This document shows, piece by piece, positions 8,172 to 16,272 of a stretch of 43,549 nucleotides of DNA (the stretch's first letter is position 1; every line of letters begins with the position of its first letter). The position numbers and the translations under genes are program-made. The notes beneath the pieces were generated by a model. It was not told where the DNA came from and did not search any database. It saw only the letters and a program-made list of their open reading frames with translations. Source of the DNA: Myxococcales bacterium (GTDB lineage Bacteria; Myxococcota_A; Polyangia; Polyangiales; Polyangiaceae). The stretch is taken from contig JAGQJA010000191.1 of the NCBI GenBank assembly GCA_020430845.1, positions 1-43,549 on the forward strand. The letters run 5' to 3'.

Positions 8172-11100
8172 TCTCGCACCGCCTGACACCGCTGATCGTC
8201 CTCGTCGTCCTCACGCTCGCGGCGCTCGTGGCCGCGGCGCTCCACGCTCGACGCGCACGCCAGAGCCTCCGGTCGCTGGCGTGGGTCGTCCTCGGCGCCG
8301 CGCCGGCAACCTGGATCGCGCTGATCCACGCGGGCGTGTGCCGCCCGCGGGCGCTGCACTTTGCGTCGCCGCTCTGGCTCGCGCTCGGCGTGCCTGTCGG
8401 GCTCATGCTCGCGATACGGCTGCCCGCGCTCGCGGGGCGGATGGCGACGGCTCGCCGCGCGATCGTGTCGGCGGCCGTCGCGGTGGGTCTCTTTGCGGCG
8501 TTGCTCGCCACGTCCGGTCCCGAGCTGGGTCGCGCCAGCGATCGCCTCACGGTGGTCGTCGCCGTCGATCGCTCGCGTTCGATGGAGCTCGTGCCCGCGG
8601 CGGCGCTGACGCGCGCGACCGATCGCGCCGTCGCCGAGAGGATCATGCGCGCGGACGACCGCTTGGGCGTCGTGGGCTTCGCCGCCGAGGCGCACACCGA
8701 GGACGCGCCGCGCGCCCGCGGGACCCCGTCGCCGTCTCAGCGGGTCAGCGTCCCGGCCGACGGCACCGATTTCGAGGCGGCCGTCCGCCGCGCGTTGGCC
8801 GACATCCCGCCGGACTCCGGTGGGCGCATCGTGCTCGTGACGGACGGCACGGACACCCGCGGCGACACCGACGCGGCCGCCGCGCTCGCCGCCGCGCGGG
8901 GCGTACCGATCGATCTTGTCCTGCTCGAGCGCCCCCCGACGAAAGACGTACGCGTCGTCGCGCTCCGCGCGCCTCAGCGCGCCGACGAGAGCGAGCCGAT
9001 GGACCTCGGCGTCGTGGTCGACAGCACCTCCGCCACCGACGTCGAGGTCACGCTCTCTCGGAACGGCGAGCCGCTGCGGACGACGCGGACGCGGGTGGCC
9101 GCCGGCGAGGACGCCATCCACCTCCGCGAGATCGCGCCGGGACCGGGGCTGCACCGCTACGACGTGCACGTCCGGGCGCTCGACCCCAGCGCCGACACCG
9201 TCCGCGAAGACAACGACGCGAGCGCGTTCGTCGCCGTACGAGGCGCGACGACGGCCCTCGTCATCGACGGCGACGGCCACACACTCCCGCTCGCCAAAGC
9301 GCTCGAGGCGGGCGGCTTCGTCGTCCAACAGCGCGGCCGGAACCAAGTCCCCGCAGACATCGACGGTCTCGCGCCGTTCGACCTCGTCGTCCTGGGCGAC
9401 GTCCCGGCGAGCGAGATGTTGCCCACGCAGCTCTCCGCGCTCGCCAGCTACGCGCGGGACCTCGGCGGTGGGCTTCTGCTGATGGGCGGCGATCGTTCGC
9501 TCGGCCCGGGCGGGTTCGCGCGGACGCCGGTCGAAGAGGTCTCGCCGGTCGCGTTCGACCTGCGTCAGGACGGGCGCCGCGCGAACCTCTCCGAGGTCAT
9601 CATCATCGACTACTCGGGATCCATGGGCGCGCCCGTCGGCAGCCGCACCAAGCTCGACCTCGCGAACGAGGCGGCCGCTCGCAGCGCCGCGCTGCTCGGC
9701 CCGGCGGACCGCGTGGGCGTCATGCACGTCGACACCGTCGTCTCTTGGACCGTGCCGCTCTCGCCGGCGTCCAACCGATCGATCGAGCGTCGCATCCGCG
9801 AGGTCGGGCCCGGCGGCGGCGGCATCTACACGGACATCTCGCTCCAGGCCGCGTACGCGGCGCTCGACCGCGAGAAGAGCGGGCTCAAGCACGTCCTGCT
9901 CTTCGCCGACGGCGACGACGCCGAGCAGCTCGACGGCTGCCGCGCCCTCGTGCGCGCCGCGACAGCGAAGGGAATCACGACGAGCGTGATCTCGCTCGGC
10001 TCGGGCAACGACACGCCCGAGCTCGAGGCGCTCTCCAAGGTGGGCACCGGGCGCTTCTACCTGATCGACGACGCGCAGAAGCTCCCCGCCGTCTTCGCGC
10101 AAGAGACGGTGCTCGCGTCACGAAGCGCCGTGCACGAGACGCCGTTCAAGGCCTCCGTGGGCGCGCCGTCGCCCGCCACCCGCGCGGTCGACCTCACCGC
10201 GGCGCCCGCCCTGCGCGGCTGGGTGACGACCGAGGCCAAGCCCCGCGCGAGCGTCCTCCTCGGCGCGCCCGAGGGTGAGCCGCTGCTCGCGACCTGGTCG
10301 ATCGGCGTGGGGCGCGCCTCCGTCTTCACCAGTGACTTCAAGGACCGCTGGGGGTCGGAGTGGATCAAGTGGCCGGGCGGCGCGCAGCTCTTCTCGCAGC
10401 TCGCCCGCGAGACGGCGCGCAAGCCGCGCAACCCGCGCATGCACGTGTCGGCCGACGCGCGAGGGGGAGATCTTCGGATCTCCGTCGACGCGCCCGGTCT
10501 CGGCTTCCAGAAGCTCGTCGCGCGCGTGCGCGGCCCGAACGGCTTCTCGGTCGACGCGCCCATCGAGGCCGCCGGACGAGGGGCGTACGTCGCGCGCGTG
10601 CGGGCACCGGTCGCGGGCGCGTATGCCATCGCCGTGGTCGACACGATGACCTCGGCGGTGGTCGAGACCACCGGCGCCGTCGCGAGCACCGGACGCGAGC
10701 TCCGCGCGCCCGACGACGACGCGCGACCGCTCCGCACCGCCGTGCAGACGACGGGCGGCGTCGTACGCGACACGATCGCCGACGTCTTCGCCCAGCGGCC
10801 CGCCCCGCGCTTCTCGTACACCCCCGCGGAGCGGCCGTTCCTCTTCGTCGCGGTGATCGCGTTGCTCGTGGGCGTCGCGGCGCGGCGCCTCTCGGTTCCC
10901 ACCTGGCTGACGCAGCTCGCGGCGCGGCGACCCCGCAAGACCCGCGAGCCCATCGACGCAGCGCCCCTCGCGTTCGTGCGCGCTCGAAAGGCCAGGCGCG
11001 CCTCCCCCGCGACGGTCGTCGCCACCCCGATCCCCGTGGCGCCCGTGCTCGCCGCGCGCGCCGCGACCCCTGCGGTGACACCGGCGCCGACCTCGGCCGT

Positions 11101-11215
11101 GCGCATCCCCGAGATCTCGGTCGCGCTCCCCGTCCCGCCCGCGGCCGCGGCCCCCGCCCGACGGCGCACGGCCGCCGAGCGCATCGCCGAGCGCCGCCGG
11201 GCCGAGCGAGCCTGA
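8168..11215 (+). CDS. Large membrane protein with two VWA domains and a GATase-like domain
   Basis: I use the GTG at 8168, which overlaps the previous stop; the same frame runs open far upstream but only as a shadow of the preceding gene. The 1015-residue protein has about four N-terminal hydrophobic helices (within residues 5-120), a first VWA domain with MIDAS DRSRS (about 134), a class I glutamine-amidotransferase-like domain (about 364-461, LGGGLLLMGGDRSLGPGGF, no Cys nucleophile seen), a second VWA domain with MIDAS DYSGS (about 480), a beta-rich region, a helix near 890-909 and an Ala/Pro/Arg-rich tail. Similar GATase-like/VWA membrane proteins occur in MoxR-DUF58 clusters. Two complete MIDAS motifs in one chain is the notable point. 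Last gene of the apparent operon. Confidence 0.9.
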   Translation: MISHRLTPLIVLVVLTLAALVAAALHARRARQSLRSLAWVVLGAAPATWIALIHAGVCRPRALHFASPLWLALGVPVGLMLAIRLPALAGRMATARRAIVSAAVAVGLFAALLATSGPELGRASDRLTVVVAVDRSRSMELVPAAALTRATDRAVAERIMRADDRLGVVGFAAEAHTEDAPRARGTPSPSQRVSVPADGTDFEAAVRRALADIPPDSGGRIVLVTDGTDTRGDTDAAAALAAARGVPIDLVLLERPPTKDVRVVALRAPQRADESEPMDLGVVVDSTSATDVEVTLSRNGEPLRTTRTRVAAGEDAIHLREIAPGPGLHRYDVHVRALDPSADTVREDNDASAFVAVRGATTALVIDGDGHTLPLAKALEAGGFVVQQRGRNQVPADIDGLAPFDLVVLGDVPASEMLPTQLSALASYARDLGGGLLLMGGDRSLGPGGFARTPVEEVSPVAFDLRQDGRRANLSEVIIIDYSGSMGAPVGSRTKLDLANEAAARSAALLGPADRVGVMHVDTVVSWTVPLSPASNRSIERRIREVGPGGGGIYTDISLQAAYAALDREKSGLKHVLLFADGDDAEQLDGCRALVRAATAKGITTSVISLGSGNDTPELEALSKVGTGRFYLIDDAQKLPAVFAQETVLASRSAVHETPFKASVGAPSPATRAVDLTAAPALRGWVTTEAKPRASVLLGAPEGEPLLATWSIGVGRASVFTSDFKDRWGSEWIKWPGGAQLFSQLARETARKPRNPRMHVSADARGGDLRISVDAPGLGFQKLVARVRGPNGFSVDAPIEAAGRGAYVARVRAPVAGAYAIAVVDTMTSAVVETTGAVASTGRELRAPDDDARPLRTAVQTTGGVVRDTIADVFAQRPAPRFSYTPAERPFLFVAVIALLVGVAARRLSVPTWLTQLAARRPRKTREPIDAAPLAFVRARKARRASPATVVATPIPVAPVLAARAATPAVTPAPTSAVRIPEISVALPVPPAAAAPARRRTAAERIAERRRAERA

Positions 11216-11231
11216 TCGAGCGAGCCTGATC
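11204..11231 (+). repeat. 14-bp tandem duplication across a stop codon
   Basis: The 14-bp unit GAGCGAGCCTGATC occurs twice head to tail (11204-11217 and 11218-11231). The first copy contains the TGA stop of the two-VWA gene, so the second copy repeats its last codons outside the frame. It looks like a small recent slippage or duplication with no effect on the protein. Confidence 0.85.
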
Positions 11232-11265
11232 GTCACAGAGCGCGACCTCGCCGCGACGAGGACTC

Positions 11266-13974
11266 ATGCGTCACATCCTCACGGCGCCGCTCGGCGCGCT
11301 CGTCCTCGCCATCACGCTCTCGGCGTGTCCTGGCGTCGGTGTCCCCCCGACGGCCCACGCACCGCCCTCTGCGCCCACCCACACGAGCCCACCTCACGCC
11401 GATCACACCGACGCCGGTGCACCGACCTCCGACACGCCGGCCCTCGCCGAATCCCCCGCGCCGCCGATCACCGGCGGCCCCGGGAGCTGGTGCAAGGGCG
11501 AGATCTGGGCGGGCACGTGCTTGCCCGCGCGCGCCGCCGGCGTCTGCGCGCCCACCGACGAGAACCTCGCTCGGACCGCGCGCGCGATCCTCTCGGCGGA
11601 CGCCGAGCGCCCCGCCCCGACCAAGTCGCGGGCGTGGGATCACAAGACGTCGCCCGAGCACATGGCGCGCGTGGCGGCGCGCTTCGGCCTCACGCGCGAC
11701 GAGCGCGCGCTGCTCGCGAAGAACGGCTTCGTCGTGATCCCAGGCATGCCGGCGCACGGGTACGCGCGCGCATACCACGACATCTACCAGTCGCAGCTGC
11801 CGCTCTACGTGACGGCCGACTCCGTGTTCCACGCGATGTTCAAGACGCACGAGAAGCTCGTCCGCGATCTCGAGGTCGAGCTCGCCTCACGCGAGGCGCG
11901 TGCCCTCGCCTCGATGCACGCCGCGCTCGCGACGTATGCCCGTGAGCTGCCCCCCGAGGTCGCCGACGACGTCGACCTCTATGTCACCGTCGCCCGCGCG
12001 CTCTTGTCGGGCACGGCGCCCGAGCCCAAGCGCGCAAACGCGGCGGAGGCCAAGTCGCTCGTCGACCGCGCCACGTCGGCCTCGGGCGGTCTCACCACGC
12101 TCACCCTCTTCGGACGGCCGCGCGTCGTCGACTTCTCGCAGTATCGACCGCGAGGTCACTACGCCGAGAGCGAGGAGCTGTCGCAGTACTTCCGCGCGAG
12201 CATGTGGCTCTCGCGGCTCGAGCTCAACCTCGTGTCGCGCGCGTCGCGCAGCTCCCAGCCCGGCATCACGCCGAACCCCGAGCCGACCCCGCGCGAGGCC
12301 GTGGCGGCGCTCGCGATCGCCGAGCTGGCGTCCCGCGCAGGGACGCTCTCCGACTGGGACGCGCTCGAGCGTGCGTGGTCCGAGATCGCCGGACGCCGCG
12401 AGGACGTGTCGCCTCGGGGGCTCCTGTCGCTACGGGCGAAGATGCCGCCGGGCCCGCTCACGATCGCGTCTTCTGCGCCTGCGCTCACGCGTGCGATCGG
12501 CGCGGGCTACGCGCGGACAACACGTGTACACTACATGCCTCAAGGCAGCACGCCGCTCCCCGTGATCTTCACGATGCTCGGCCCGCGCATCGTGAGCGAC
12601 ACGACGGCGGCCACGCACCTCGTCCACTCGGACGTCTCCGGACGCGCGACGCCCGGCATCGCCGACGTGGCGTGGATGCTCGGCCACGACCACGCGAAGG
12701 GCTACCTGAAGACCGAGCTTGCACGCTTTCCGGCGCTCGCGTCGAAGCTCGAGGACGGCCGCCGCACGATCTCGGCCGCGCCTGGCACCGACATCTACGG
12801 CGCGTGGCTCGGCGCAATCCGGGCGCTCGCGGCGCCTCCGTCCGGCGTGCTCCCGTCGTTCGTCGGCACGCCGGCCTACGCCGACATGCGCATGAGCTCC
12901 ATCGCCGCCGCGTACGGGCAGCTGCGCCACGCGAACGTCCTCTTCGCGGGCCAGGGCTACATGGAGGGCGGCTGCGAGGTCCCCGACGGCTTCGTCGAGC
13001 CTACGCCGCACGTCTGGGCTGCCCTGCGCAGGCTGGCCACGACGGGCGCCCGCGCCATGCACACGCTCGGCTCGCCCGACGGGGCCGCGCGGTACGCCCG
13101 GATCGACGGCATGCTCGCGGTGCTCGAGACCATCGCGAGAGACGAGGTCGAGGGTCGTCCCCTGTCCGAAGCGCAGAAGCAGTTTCTCTCGATGGTCGTC
13201 GAGATCGTCCCTCCCAGCTCCGACAGCCCGGGTCGCTTCGACGGCTGGTACTTCCAGATGTTCGCCGGCGTCGACGACGCGTTCGACGAGCCCGCGTTCG
13301 TCGCGGATTGGTTCACCGGCTCCGACGACAACGTCGCGGTGTACGCCGGCGCCAGCGCGCCACGCTACGCGCTGTTCGTGGTCGACACGGGCGGCGCGCC
13401 GCGTGTCATGGTCGGCCCGGTCGCGCGCGGCTTCGAGGTGCGCGCGCCGCTCTCCAAGCGCCTCACCGACGAGGACGCCCAGAAGCTCACGTCGGTGCAC
13501 GAGCCGTGGGCCGCGAGCTACACCGCGCCCCTCGGCCAACCGCCCCCGCTCCAGCTGATCCCCGGCCCGGTCGACGAGGACACGGTCGGCGTCACCCTCG
13601 GGCTGCGGAGCACACGTCCGCTCGGCGCCGTGACGGTCGAGCTGCTCGACCACCACCGCGAGCGCCTCGGCGTCGCGACGGTGACCGTGGGTCGCGGCAC
13701 CTCGGTGGCGCGGGTGCGCGCCAAGGCCGGCACGACGCCCGAGGTGGTCCGCGTCGCGCGCGGTGAGTTCCGTCACGAGCAAGCGCTCTGGGACCCGACC
13801 GGACGCAGCTTCGGCGGGATGCCCGAGGTGCCGTGGGAGGAGAGCGACGCGTTCGCAGCGCGCCTGCGTCAGGAAGCTGAGCGTCGCGCGTCGCCCGCAC
13901 CGCGAGGCACCAGCGCACCTCCGCCACCCGCGCGGAGCACGATCGCGCCCGCCCGCGGCTCGAGCGGCCCGTGA
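11266..13974 (+). CDS. DUF3160 domain-containing lipoprotein
   Basis: 902 residues. A lipoprotein signal peptide ends at LSAC (Cys21), followed by a Pro/Thr/Ala/His-rich linker to about residue 65. The body matches the DUF3160 family: the segment YHDIYQSQLPLYVTADSVFH with the following KTHEKLVRDLE is its most recognisable part, and the C-terminal part has the usual VDTGGAPRVMVGPVARGFEV stretch. The family is common in myxobacteria and some other phyla; its function is not established. The ATG follows a GAGGA ribosome site that lies in a small hairpin (11246-11261). The stop TGA abuts the stop of the convergent kinase gene with no spacer. Probably an outer-membrane or periplasmic lipoprotein. 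Confidence 0.9.
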   Translation: MRHILTAPLGALVLAITLSACPGVGVPPTAHAPPSAPTHTSPPHADHTDAGAPTSDTPALAESPAPPITGGPGSWCKGEIWAGTCLPARAAGVCAPTDENLARTARAILSADAERPAPTKSRAWDHKTSPEHMARVAARFGLTRDERALLAKNGFVVIPGMPAHGYARAYHDIYQSQLPLYVTADSVFHAMFKTHEKLVRDLEVELASREARALASMHAALATYARELPPEVADDVDLYVTVARALLSGTAPEPKRANAAEAKSLVDRATSASGGLTTLTLFGRPRVVDFSQYRPRGHYAESEELSQYFRASMWLSRLELNLVSRASRSSQPGITPNPEPTPREAVAALAIAELASRAGTLSDWDALERAWSEIAGRREDVSPRGLLSLRAKMPPGPLTIASSAPALTRAIGAGYARTTRVHYMPQGSTPLPVIFTMLGPRIVSDTTAATHLVHSDVSGRATPGIADVAWMLGHDHAKGYLKTELARFPALASKLEDGRRTISAAPGTDIYGAWLGAIRALAAPPSGVLPSFVGTPAYADMRMSSIAAAYGQLRHANVLFAGQGYMEGGCEVPDGFVEPTPHVWAALRRLATTGARAMHTLGSPDGAARYARIDGMLAVLETIARDEVEGRPLSEAQKQFLSMVVEIVPPSSDSPGRFDGWYFQMFAGVDDAFDEPAFVADWFTGSDDNVAVYAGASAPRYALFVVDTGGAPRVMVGPVARGFEVRAPLSKRLTDEDAQKLTSVHEPWAASYTAPLGQPPPLQLIPGPVDEDTVGVTLGLRSTRPLGAVTVELLDHHRERLGVATVTVGRGTSVARVRAKAGTTPEVVRVARGEFRHEQALWDPTGRSFGGMPEVPWEESDAFAARLRQEAERRASPAPRGTSAPPPPARSTIAPARGSSGP

Positions 13975-15354
13975 TCAGCGGACGGCGGCGACGATGATCG
14001 CGATGCCGCCGCCGAGCACCAGCGCGGCCACGCCGACGATGAGCGGGATGAACCACGCGGGACGGCCTTGCGGCAAGCCCGCGACGACGACGTCGTCTCC
14101 GCCGTGGCCTCCTCCGTACGCGCCGGGAGGCGGGCCGGGCTGCGACGGTGCGTGCGCGGGGATCGGGCCGGGCTGCGACGGCGCGGGCATCGGGCCGGGC
14201 TGCGACGGCGCGCCCGTCGGCCGAGCGGCCATTGGTGACGTCGTGTTGGCGGGCGGCGCGGCGAACGGGTCGGCCGCGACCTCCATCTTGGCCGGCGCCT
14301 TCGCCATCTCCGCCGCGATCGTCTTGGCCAGCTCGTGCTGGGGTACGGTCGCCCACGCCGTGTGATCGCCCGTCAGCCCGTACGCGCGCCCGACCGCCGT
14401 CGCGAGCTCGCCCACGGACTTGGTACGGATGTTCGGGTTCTTGGCGAGCGCCTCTTCGAGCACGTCGTCGAGCGCGGCGGGTGTGGGGTACTTGCTCCCC
14501 TGCGCGGCGACGCTCACCGGATCGGGATCCTTGGTGAGGATGGCGAGGAGGATGGACGGGCCGTTGCTCCCGCTGAACGGCACCTTGCCGGTGATGCACT
14601 CGTAGGTGATCGCGGCGAGCGCGAAGACGTCGGCGCGCGCGTCGAGCGTCTCGAGGCCCTGCGCCTGCTCCGGCGCCATGTAGAACGGCGAGCCGATGGT
14701 GGTGCCGAGCACCGTGAGCTTCTTGGCGTCCTTGTTCTTGTCCTTGACCGAGCCGAAGTCGAGGATCTTGACCTTGTCGCCGTCGCGCGTCCCGCAGAGG
14801 AACAGGTTGTCGGGCTTGAGATCGCGGTGGACGAGCTGGCGCGCGTGCGCGCCGTCGAGGCCGAGCGCCACATGCGCGAGCATCCGGACGAGGCGCTCGG
14901 GGGCGATCTGCTTCTCGCGCTTGAGCACGAAGCGGAGCTCCTCGCCGTCGAGGAACTCCATCACGAGCAGCCAGCTCTGGGTCTCCGGGTCCTTCTGGAA
15001 GTCGAGCACCTGCACGATGTGATCGTGCGGGAGCTGACGCGAGAACTCGTACTCGCGCTTGAAGCGCTCGAGCGAGACCTCGTCGCGCGCGACCTCCGAG
15101 TGGAGCACCTTGATGGCGACCCGCGTGTTGGTGTCCTTGTCGATGCCCTCGTAGACGCGGCCCATGCCGCCGTCGGCGACGACGCGGCGCACCTCGTAGC
15201 GCCCGCAGAGGCGCGTGCCCACGCGCGGGTCGTCGGACGTGCCCGCGGCGGGCACCATGCTGGCGTGAGTGAGCGGGCTCCCGTCAGCGGGGCAGAACGC
15301 CGCGTCTTCGGGAAAAGTGCGCATGCACTTGGGGCAGCTCTTCATGCCAGGCAC
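13975..15354 (-). CDS. Membrane-anchored Ser/Thr protein kinase with N-terminal zinc ribbon
   Basis: 459 residues. An N-terminal zinc-ribbon-like motif, CPKC then CPADG (residues 7-25), precedes a complete Hanks-type kinase domain (about 50-310): Gly-rich loop VADGGMGRVYEG, catalytic Lys82 (VAIK), HRDLKPDN with Asp178, DFG at 199-201 and YMAPEQ. A Pro/Ala-rich linker with three PSQPGP repeats (about 384-409) leads to one membrane helix (about 433-456) and a very short basic end. I chose GTG at 15354 because an AAGGTGG ribosome site lies 9 nt upstream; ATG at 15345 is the alternative. It lies 4 bp downstream of the zinc-ribbon coiled-coil gene, so the two are probably co-transcribed. Active by motif; substrates unknown. 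Confidence 0.95.
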   Translation of the reverse strand: MPGMKSCPKCMRTFPEDAAFCPADGSPLTHASMVPAAGTSDDPRVGTRLCGRYEVRRVVADGGMGRVYEGIDKDTNTRVAIKVLHSEVARDEVSLERFKREYEFSRQLPHDHIVQVLDFQKDPETQSWLLVMEFLDGEELRFVLKREKQIAPERLVRMLAHVALGLDGAHARQLVHRDLKPDNLFLCGTRDGDKVKILDFGSVKDKNKDAKKLTVLGTTIGSPFYMAPEQAQGLETLDARADVFALAAITYECITGKVPFSGSNGPSILLAILTKDPDPVSVAAQGSKYPTPAALDDVLEEALAKNPNIRTKSVGELATAVGRAYGLTGDHTAWATVPQHELAKTIAAEMAKAPAKMEVAADPFAAPPANTTSPMAARPTGAPSQPGPMPAPSQPGPIPAHAPSQPGPPPGAYGGGHGGDDVVVAGLPQGRPAWFIPLIVGVAALVLGGGIAIIVAAVR

Positions 15355-15358
15355 GGCG

Positions 15359-16087
15359 TCAGTCCACCTTCTGAGGCTCCGGAGACACGAAGTAGATGAT
15401 GCGCTGGCACGACGGGCACTGATCGATCAGCGGCTCGCGTCGGAGCTTGTGGAACAGCTGCGGCGGGAGCGCCATGTTGCACGCCTTGCACGTGCCGTCG
15501 GACGTCTGCGCGACGGCCGTGCCGCGGCGCCCGCGGATCATCTCGTAGCGCCGATAGAGCACGACCGGCAGCTTCTTCGAGATCGCCTCGCGACCGCCGC
15601 CCGCGTCCGTCTTGTCGGCCTCGAGCTGCTTCACCTTCTCGGTGATCTCGCCCTCTTGCGCCGCGAGCTCGGCGGCCAGCCGCTCGACCTCGGCCTGCGT
15701 CTCGCCGATCTGCGTGCGCGTGGGCGCCGTCTCGGTCTCGATGCGGGTGATCTCGTCCTCGCGATCGCGCATCAGCTTGCGGAGCTCCTCGAGCTCGCGC
15801 TGCGCCGCGTTGGTCTCGCGCTCGGTACGAGAGCGATTGAGCTTGTCGCGGGAGTGCTCGATCTGGCCGTTCATCGTCCGGATCTCGACGTGCAGGTCGT
15901 TGCGCTGCTTGTCGGCAGACGCGATGAGCGCCTCGTCCGTGGCGAGCCTCGCGCGCGCCGCCTCGAGCGCCTCGGTGAGCGCCGCGAGCGCGGCCCTCTT
16001 CTCGCCTAGTTGTTCTTCGAGTGCCGCTACGACGGCGTCCATCGCCGCGAGCTCTTCGAGAGCGCGGATGTGCTCAGAGCTACTCAC
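15359..16087 (-). CDS. Zinc-ribbon coiled-coil protein (COG1579/DUF164 family)
   Basis: 242 residues. Residues about 5-175 form a long, charged Glu/Arg/Leu-rich coiled coil, and the C-terminus carries a C4 zinc ribbon (CKAC at the start, CPSC at the end, spaced by about 23 residues) of the zf-RING_7/DUF164 type. Members occur widely in bacteria, often near essential housekeeping genes, and are suspected to bind nucleic acid or proteins; a defined role is lacking. The GTG start has a good GAGGAG ribosome site 5-6 nt upstream. The gene lies directly upstream of the Ser/Thr kinase and downstream of a tRNA gene on the same strand. Confidence 0.92.
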   Translation of the reverse strand: MSSSEHIRALEELAAMDAVVAALEEQLGEKRAALAALTEALEAARARLATDEALIASADKQRNDLHVEIRTMNGQIEHSRDKLNRSRTERETNAAQRELEELRKLMRDREDEITRIETETAPTRTQIGETQAEVERLAAELAAQEGEITEKVKQLEADKTDAGGGREAISKKLPVVLYRRYEMIRGRRGTAVAQTSDGTCKACNMALPPQLFHKLRREPLIDQCPSCQRIIYFVSPEPQKVD

Positions 16088-16133
16088 CTGGTCTCCTCGT
16101 CTGCGCGTCCCGCCCCGCTACTCTATCTTCGTG

Positions 16134-16207
16134 TGGGCCCACCTGGGTTCGAACCAGGAACAGCCCGGTTATGAGCCGGGGGCTCTGACCGATTGAGCTA
16201 TGGGCCC
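16134..16207 (-). tRNA. tRNA with CAU anticodon (probably tRNA-Ile2, possibly tRNA-Met)
   Basis: A full 74-nt cloverleaf on the minus strand: acceptor GGGCCCA paired with TGGGCCC and discriminator A, D-stem GCTC/GAGC, anticodon stem CCCGG/CCGGG with loop CTCATAA (anticodon CAT), and T-arm CCTGG-TTCGAAC-CCAGG. The 3' CCA is not encoded. A CAU anticodon fits elongator tRNA-Met or the lysidine-modified tRNA-Ile2 that reads AUA. The GGGCCCA acceptor and C-rich stem resemble Ile2 species more than elongator Met species, so I lean to Ile2. It is not initiator tRNA, since the anticodon stem lacks the three G-C pairs in the initiator pattern and position 1 pairs normally. Confidence 0.95.
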
Positions 16208-16272
16208 CTGTCACGCTCGAAAACCTAGTCGAATCCGGCGATTGAAGGAAGGGGTGTTGCGCGGCCGGCCGG

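Noticed and set aside
8081-10102. Minus-strand open frame of 673 codons opposite the two-VWA gene.
   Set aside because: Arg/Ala/Gly-biased shadow frame; the plus-strand protein shows clear VWA motifs over the same bases.
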